Both the position numbers and the translations under genes were made by a program. Positions 59,463 to 64,000 of a stretch of DNA of 64,000 nt are shown one piece after another. Under the pieces are notes generated by a model, which worked only from the letters and a program-made list of their open reading frames with translations, did no database searches and had not been told where the DNA came from. Source of the DNA: Pacificimonas pallii (GTDB taxonomy: Bacteria; Pseudomonadota; Alphaproteobacteria; Sphingomonadales; Sphingomonadaceae); assembly GCF_019204005.1 (NCBI RefSeq), contig NZ_JAGSPA010000003.1, positions 620,001-684,000 of the forward strand, read 5' to 3'. How positions within the stretch are numbered: the stretch's first letter is position 1; each line of letters begins with the position of its first letter.

Positions 59463-61874
59463 CTAGCCCGGGCGCATCGCTTCGGCGGCGAGCCGTTCGG
59501 CCTCCGCCAGAATTTCATCCTCCACGGTCCCCGATGCAACGCTTTCGCGGCCGATCAGTACCATGATCGGAACGGCGAGCGGACTGATCCGGTCGAGCCG
59601 CTGATGCACCATCGTCGACGGCGCCCGCTCAAGCAGGTCGGCGAGGCGGCCGATGTCGGTGAGCTTGCCCTTGGCATCTTCCCACGCCGCATTCAGCAGC
59701 ATGTGGTCGGGCTCGTATTTCCGCAGCACATCGTAAATCAGGTCGGTCGAGAATGTCACCTGACGGCCGGTCTTCCGCTTGCCCGGAATGTGCCGTTCGA
59801 TCAGGCCGCCGATCACGGCGACTTCGCGAAACGCGCGCTTCAGGAGCGCGGATGTCTGTATCCATTCGACAAGCTCGTCCTCCAATATATCGGCGGAAAA
59901 GAGCGGACGGGGGTCGGTGACGGGCTTCAGACTGTAGCAGGCGAGCGCGTAATCGTTGGACACGAAACCGAGCGGCGACAGACCCTGCGTTTCCATCCGC
60001 CGGGTGATGAGCATGCCGAGCGACTGATGCGCGTTCCAACCCTCGAAACTATAGGCGATCATATAATGCCGGTCGTCGCGCGGAAATGTCTCCACCAGCA
60101 ATTCGTCGGGGGCGGGCAGCACCGAGCGCAGCCGCTGCATTTGCAGCCATTCGCGGACGTCCTGCGGGAAACGCTGCCACGCGTCCGGCTCGTGCAGGAA
60201 ATGGCGGACGCGGCGGGACAGGTTGGTCGTCAGCGGCATGCGCGCGCCGACATAGGTGGGAATGCGCGCGGGCTTGGCGGTGGCTTTGACGAGCAGGTCC
60301 GCATCCTTCACGCCGACGACTTCGAGCGGGACACCCGCGAAGGAGAAGCTGTCGCCGGGACGCAGTGTCGATGCGAAATACTCCTCGACCGTGCCGAGCT
60401 TGCGGCCATTCCTGAAGCGCACGTCGAGCACCGGCGCATCGACGATGATGCCGGCGTTCAGGCGGTGCTGCGCGGCGAAGCGGGGATGCGAAATGCGCCA
60501 GAGGCCGTCCCCGCCGCGCGTGATGCGCCTGTATTTATCATAGGCGCGCAGGGCATAGCCGCCGGATTCGACGAAATGCAGCACGGCATCGAATGTTTCC
60601 CGCGTCAGCAGCGCATAGGGCGCCGCCGTTCTGACCTCCCGATAGAGATCGTCGGCGCTGAATGGTGCGGCGCATGCGACCGCCATGACATGCTGCGCCA
60701 GCACATCGAGCCCGCCGCTGCGCCAGATGTCGGGATCAAGCTCTCCCTCCGCCACGGCGTCGAGCGCCGCGCGCGCCTCCAGATATTCGAACCGGTTGCC
60801 GGGTACGATGATCGCCTCCGACGCTTCGTCGAGCCGGTGGTTGGCGCGGCCGATGCGCTGCAGCAGGCGCGACGAGCCTTTTGGTGCGCCCATCTGCACC
60901 ACGAGATCGACATCGCCCCAGTCGACCCCGAGATCGAGCGAGGCCGTGCAGACAAGCCCGCGCAGGTCGCCGCGCGCCATCGCGCCCTCGACCTTGCGGC
61001 GCGCCTCCACGCTCAGCGAGCCGTGATGGACCGCGATGGGCAGATTCCCGTCATTTTCCGCCCACAGATCCTGAAAGATCAGTTCCGCCAGGCCGCGCGT
61101 ATTGCAGAAAACGAGCGTCAGCTTGTGCGCCGCGATCTCTTCCATGACCTGCCGCGCGGCATAGCGTCCGGAATGCCCCGACCATGGCACGCGGTCTTCG
61201 GGCAGCAGGATGCGGATATTCGCCTTGGCGCCCGGTTCCCCCTCCACCAGCGTCACGCCCTCATAATCGCCGTCGCTGGACAGCCAGCCGCGAAACCCGT
61301 CGGGATCGCGCACGGTCGCGGTCAGCGCCACGCGGCGGAGCTGCGGCGATAACGCCTGCAGGCGGGCCATGGCGAGCGACAAAAGGTCGCCGCGCTTGGT
61401 TGGCGCGAAAGCGTGGATTTCATCGACGATGATCGTGCGCAGCCCGGCAAACATGGCTTCCGCCTCAGGATAGCTGAGCAGCAGCGACAGCGATTCCGGC
61501 GTGGTGAGCAGCATCTGCGGCGGCTGCGTGCGCTGCCTCGCCTTGCGATTGGACGGTGTATCGCCCGTGCGTGTTTCCACGCGAATGTCGAGGCCCATGT
61601 CCTGGATCGGTTCGAGAAGATTGCGCTGCACGTCGACGGCAAGCGCCTTTAGCGGCGAAATGTACAGCGTGTGGAGACCGTCGAAATCCGGCTTCTCGAT
61701 CAGTTCCGCGATCGATGCGAGGAAACCGGCAAGGGTCTTGCCCGCCCCCGTCGCGGCGACCAGCAGCGCATCGTCGCCCCTGCGCGCAGCGGCGATCATT
61801 TCCGCCTGGTGCCGCCTGAGCCGCCAGCCGCGCTCGGCAAACCAGGTCGTGATGGGGCCGGGAAGGTCAATCAT
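59463..61874 (-). CDS. Ligase-associated DEXH-box helicase (Lhr-type)
   Basis: 803 residues from the ATG at 61874. Superfamily 2 motifs: I VAATGAGKT, Ia ISPLKALA, Ib TTPESL, II VDEIHAF, III ALTATV, V TASLDLGVDWGDVD and VI QRIGRANHR, then the Lhr winged-helix and C-terminal core. It is a 3'-5' DNA helicase of the Lhr-core group that belongs to a repair set with PdeM and an MBL exonuclease. The gene stands alone between the protease and YbaN-type genes. Confidence 0.94.
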   Translation of the reverse strand: MIDLPGPITTWFAERGWRLRRHQAEMIAAARRGDDALLVAATGAGKTLAGFLASIAELIEKPDFDGLHTLYISPLKALAVDVQRNLLEPIQDMGLDIRVETRTGDTPSNRKARQRTQPPQMLLTTPESLSLLLSYPEAEAMFAGLRTIIVDEIHAFAPTKRGDLLSLAMARLQALSPQLRRVALTATVRDPDGFRGWLSSDGDYEGVTLVEGEPGAKANIRILLPEDRVPWSGHSGRYAARQVMEEIAAHKLTLVFCNTRGLAELIFQDLWAENDGNLPIAVHHGSLSVEARRKVEGAMARGDLRGLVCTASLDLGVDWGDVDLVVQMGAPKGSSRLLQRIGRANHRLDEASEAIIVPGNRFEYLEARAALDAVAEGELDPDIWRSGGLDVLAQHVMAVACAAPFSADDLYREVRTAAPYALLTRETFDAVLHFVESGGYALRAYDKYRRITRGGDGLWRISHPRFAAQHRLNAGIIVDAPVLDVRFRNGRKLGTVEEYFASTLRPGDSFSFAGVPLEVVGVKDADLLVKATAKPARIPTYVGARMPLTTNLSRRVRHFLHEPDAWQRFPQDVREWLQMQRLRSVLPAPDELLVETFPRDDRHYMIAYSFEGWNAHQSLGMLITRRMETQGLSPLGFVSNDYALACYSLKPVTDPRPLFSADILEDELVEWIQTSALLKRAFREVAVIGGLIERHIPGKRKTGRQVTFSTDLIYDVLRKYEPDHMLLNAAWEDAKGKLTDIGRLADLLERAPSTMVHQRLDRISPLAVPIMVLIGRESVASGTVEDEILAEAERLAAEAMRPG

Positions 61875-61942
61875 CAAAGCGGGACTAGATCATTCGGCAG
61901 GCAAGATCGCCCGCAAAATCCGGACGAAGCCCGACCACGCCC

Positions 61943-62356
61943 TTACGATTCCGGCCGCGACCATAGCCATGGCAGGACGATCGCAGCGACCGCCGGTGTA
62001 ATGAAACTGAATGGCGGCAATAGCGTGAACAGGCTGAATATCGCGCCGCCGCCAAGACCGACCGTCGCCCACCATTTGCCTGCGCGGCTCACCGCCTTTC
62101 GCTCACGCCATGCGGTGATATGCGGACCGAAGACCGGGTGCCGCATCAGGCGTGCCTCCCATGCCGGATTGCTACGCGCAAAGCAGGCTGCCGCCACGAT
62201 CAGGAACACGACCGTTGGCATGATGGGGAGCACGGCGCCGACGGCGCCGAGGCCAAGGAACATCACCCCGAGCGCGAACCACAGGTGACGGAGCGGGCCT
62301 GCGGGCTGCTTGTCGTCTTCCCCGTCTTTTTCCATTTGCGCCTTTGTGACCTCCAT
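61943..62356 (-). CDS. YbaN/DUF454 family inner-membrane protein
   Basis: A 137-residue protein with an acidic start and three to four membrane helices: LWFALGVMFLGLGAVGAVLP, TVVFLIVAAACFARS and two near the C-terminus. The family motif ACFARSNPAWEARLMRHPVF is present. Function of this family is unknown. Confidence 0.92.
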   Translation of the reverse strand: MEVTKAQMEKDGEDDKQPAGPLRHLWFALGVMFLGLGAVGAVLPIMPTVVFLIVAAACFARSNPAWEARLMRHPVFGPHITAWRERKAVSRAGKWWATVGLGGGAIFSLFTLLPPFSFITPAVAAIVLPWLWSRPES

Positions 62357-62533
62357 GGCGGCCGATCAGCCGAAAATTCCGATTGCCAGAAGCATGCGTA
62401 TGGGGGAAGCAATGATCCACCCGGGCGATATCGGCGAGCCGCATAAAACCGGTAAACGCCGCTCATCCGGTCCGGTCATGCGCTTTTCCGTTCGACGCGC
62501 AAAATGCAGATTTGCGAGAAAAAGACCTTTCAC

Positions 62534-63175
62534 ATGACCACGAAAATTATCGACCGGATCGGCCAGGCGGGCCTGCTGCCCGTCATCAGGATCGACGATG
62601 CCTCCCGGGCTGCGGACCTTGGCGCGGCACTCGTCGCCGGTGGACTTCCCGTTGCGGAGATCACATTTCGGACGGCCGCGGCGGCAGCCGCGATCCGCGC
62701 CATGCGCGAAGCGCAGCCCGACATGCTGATCGGCGCGGGAACGATATTGACCATCGATCAGGCGAAGGCCGCGCTGGACGCGGGCGCGGCGTTCATCATA
62801 TCGCCCGGCCTCAACCCCACCACGGTGGAATGGTGTGTGAAAGCGGGCGTTCTCATCACGCCTGGCATAGCGACGCCAAGCGATATCGAGCGCGGGCTGG
62901 AATATGGTCTGACACATTTGAAATTCTTTCCCGCCGAGGCGAATGGCGGCCTGAAGACGCTCAAGGCCATTGCCGCGCCCTATGGCGATGTGCGTTTCAT
63001 CCCCACGGGCGGCATCGACCTTGGCAACTTCGCCGATTATCTGAAGTTCGGTCGCGTTCACGCCTGCGGTGGCAGCTGGATCGTCCCGTCGGACGCGATT
63101 GCCGCTGGCGACTGGCACCGGATCACGGCGCTGACGCGCGAGGCGGTGGCGCTGCGTGACAGCATCAGGACATAG
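62534..63175 (+). CDS. eda: KDPG aldolase (Entner-Doudoroff)
   Basis: 213 residues from the ATG at 62534. TIM-barrel aldolase with catalytic Glu42 and Arg46 (VAEITFRT), LIGAGTILT, SPGLNPTTVEW, Schiff-base Lys near 130 (HLKFFPAEA) and phosphate site FIPTGGIDLGNF. Splits 2-keto-3-deoxy-6-phosphogluconate into pyruvate and glyceraldehyde-3-phosphate. The usual partners edd, zwf and glk are not adjacent. Confidence 0.95.
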   Translation: MTTKIIDRIGQAGLLPVIRIDDASRAADLGAALVAGGLPVAEITFRTAAAAAAIRAMREAQPDMLIGAGTILTIDQAKAALDAGAAFIISPGLNPTTVEWCVKAGVLITPGIATPSDIERGLEYGLTHLKFFPAEANGGLKTLKAIAAPYGDVRFIPTGGIDLGNFADYLKFGRVHACGGSWIVPSDAIAAGDWHRITALTREAVALRDSIRT

Positions 63176-63261
63176 CGCCGTCACTGGCGAAGGTGCGGCC
63201 GCGGCCGGTTGAACAATGTGCCGCAGTGGAACCATCGCCGCCGCTCGCCCATATTCCCCGC

Positions 63262-64000
63262 ATGGCGAAGCAAACCCTTGGCGACTGGATCAAACCCCAC
63301 CCGACCGGCATTTATGTCGAGCCGGGTGACTTCTGGATCGACCCGTCGGAAGCGCAGGGCATGGCCGTGGTGACGCACGGCCATGCCGATCACGCCCGCT
63401 CCGGGCACAGCCATGTCATGGCGACACCGGAGACGCTGGCGATCATGGAAACGCGCTACGGCGAATATCCCAAGGCCACGCCGATGGCACATGGCGAAAT
63501 CGCCCGTATCGGCGAGGTCGATGTCGGCTTCGTCCCCGCCGGCCATGTGCTAGGCTCCGCGCAGGTCGTGATGGAGTATCGCGGCGAGCGCATCGTCGCG
63601 TCCGGCGATTACAAGCGCCGCGCCGACCCGACCTGCGCGCCGTTCGAAGTCGTGCCCTGCGATGTCTTCATCACCGAGGCGACATTCGGCCTGCCGGTGT
63701 TCCGGCATCCCGACACGGCGGGAGAAGTTCAAAAGGCGCTCGACGCGCTGCATGCGAATCCCGAACGCTGCGTCCTGATCGGCGCCTACGCGCTGGGAAA
63801 AGCGCAGCGGGTGATCCGGCATCTGCGCGACCTTGGCCATCACGAGCCGATCTACATTCACGGCGCGCAGGAGAAGCTTTGCAACCTGTATCAGGATCTG
63901 GGCGTCGACCTTGGCGAGCTGAGACTCGCGACGGGCAGGAAGAAGGATGAACTGCAGGGCACGATCATCATCTGTCCGCCGGGCGCGCTGAACGACAGGT
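63262..64000 (+). CDS. Ligase-associated MBL-fold DNA exonuclease, cut by window edge
   Basis: At least 246 residues from the ATG at 63262 (MAKQTLGDWIKPHPTGIYVE); the 3' end is outside the window. Metallo-beta-lactamase motif THGHADHARSGH, VPAGHVLGSAQ, SGDYKRR and TEATFGLPVF, with the beta-CASP part beginning at LIGAYALGKAQR. It matches the exonuclease of the ligase/helicase/PdeM repair set; the ATP-dependent ligase gene is expected just beyond the right edge. Confidence 0.92.
   Translation, partial: MAKQTLGDWIKPHPTGIYVEPGDFWIDPSEAQGMAVVTHGHADHARSGHSHVMATPETLAIMETRYGEYPKATPMAHGEIARIGEVDVGFVPAGHVLGSAQVVMEYRGERIVASGDYKRRADPTCAPFEVVPCDVFITEATFGLPVFRHPDTAGEVQKALDALHANPERCVLIGAYALGKAQRVIRHLRDLGHHEPIYIHGAQEKLCNLYQDLGVDLGELRLATGRKKDELQGTIIICPPGALNDR

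Noticed and set aside
59451-61352. 633-codon plus-strand frame opposite the Lhr-type helicase
   Set aside because: Antisense shadow; low-complexity Arg/His/Gln composition and no recognisable motif, while the minus strand carries all helicase motifs.

Overview
The window is a 64 kb piece of a GC-rich alphaproteobacterial chromosome. The gene set points to the order Sphingomonadales: a ChvI-ChvG-HprK-RapZ-EIIA-HPr cluster beside pckA, a FixK/FnrL-type regulator next to ccoNOQP-GHIS, an Entner-Doudoroff aldolase, PEP-CTERM proteins, DUF3297/DUF934/DUF2849 proteins, and the ligase-associated Lhr-type repair set. This taxonomic call is an inference from gene content. Coding is dense, with many 1-14 bp stop/start overlaps, so most genes sit in tight operons. 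I saw no rRNA, tRNA, CRISPR array or intact insertion sequence.

Left edge (1-5.9 kb): a type I secretion ABC transporter and its HlyD-type adaptor, transcribed leftwards. Downstream lie a tiny gene, a broken second copy of the last 46 codons (stop included) of hlyD, and then AT-rich genes encoding a lipoprotein and an unknown, signal-less protein cut by the window edge. The repeated hlyD tail with a different gene attached to each copy is the most unusual structure here. It looks like an exchangeable cargo-cassette arrangement at the end of a secretion operon.

6-13 kb: a MacAB-like ABC exporter (permease, ATPase, adaptor) with a divergent two-component pair whose regulator is NtrC-like but lacks the GAFTGA loop. 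13-21.6 kb: the complete cbb3 oxidase operon and its assembly genes, headed by FnrL, with an FNR box in front of ccoN and a near-consensus one in front of fnrL.

22-32 kb: a CtpA protease with a divergent polysaccharide deacetylase, a siroheme-synthase N-terminal protein with a decayed methyltransferase tail, a GGDEF-EAL protein, a DUF3297 protein, polA, a 590 bp gene-free stretch with dispersed repeats, and pckA. 32-38.4 kb: a receiver protein, ChvI/ChvG, short HprK, RapZ, EIIA-Man and HPr, then an RNA methyltransferase and a small protein. 38.5-45.6 kb: rmuC, an amidohydrolase, an ATP-grasp protein, a beta-hydroxyacid dehydrogenase, lpd and a PEP-CTERM gene remnant.

45.6-49.6 kb: a copper-resistance island: copA-copB facing csoR and a glutaredoxin-MauE fusion, with a perfect CsoR-type palindrome between them. 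49.6-53.9 kb: a six-gene overlapping sulfite-assimilation operon (cobA, DUF2849, cysI, RidA-like, DUF934, cysH). It needs siroheme, which the protein at 24.3 kb would help make. 54-57.7 kb: an S9 peptidase and a PEP-CTERM choice-of-anchor protein. 57.7-64 kb: the ligase-associated repair genes (PdeM nuclease, Lhr-type helicase, and an MBL-fold exonuclease cut by the right edge), interleaved with a two-domain retropepsin-like protease, a YbaN-family protein and KDPG aldolase.
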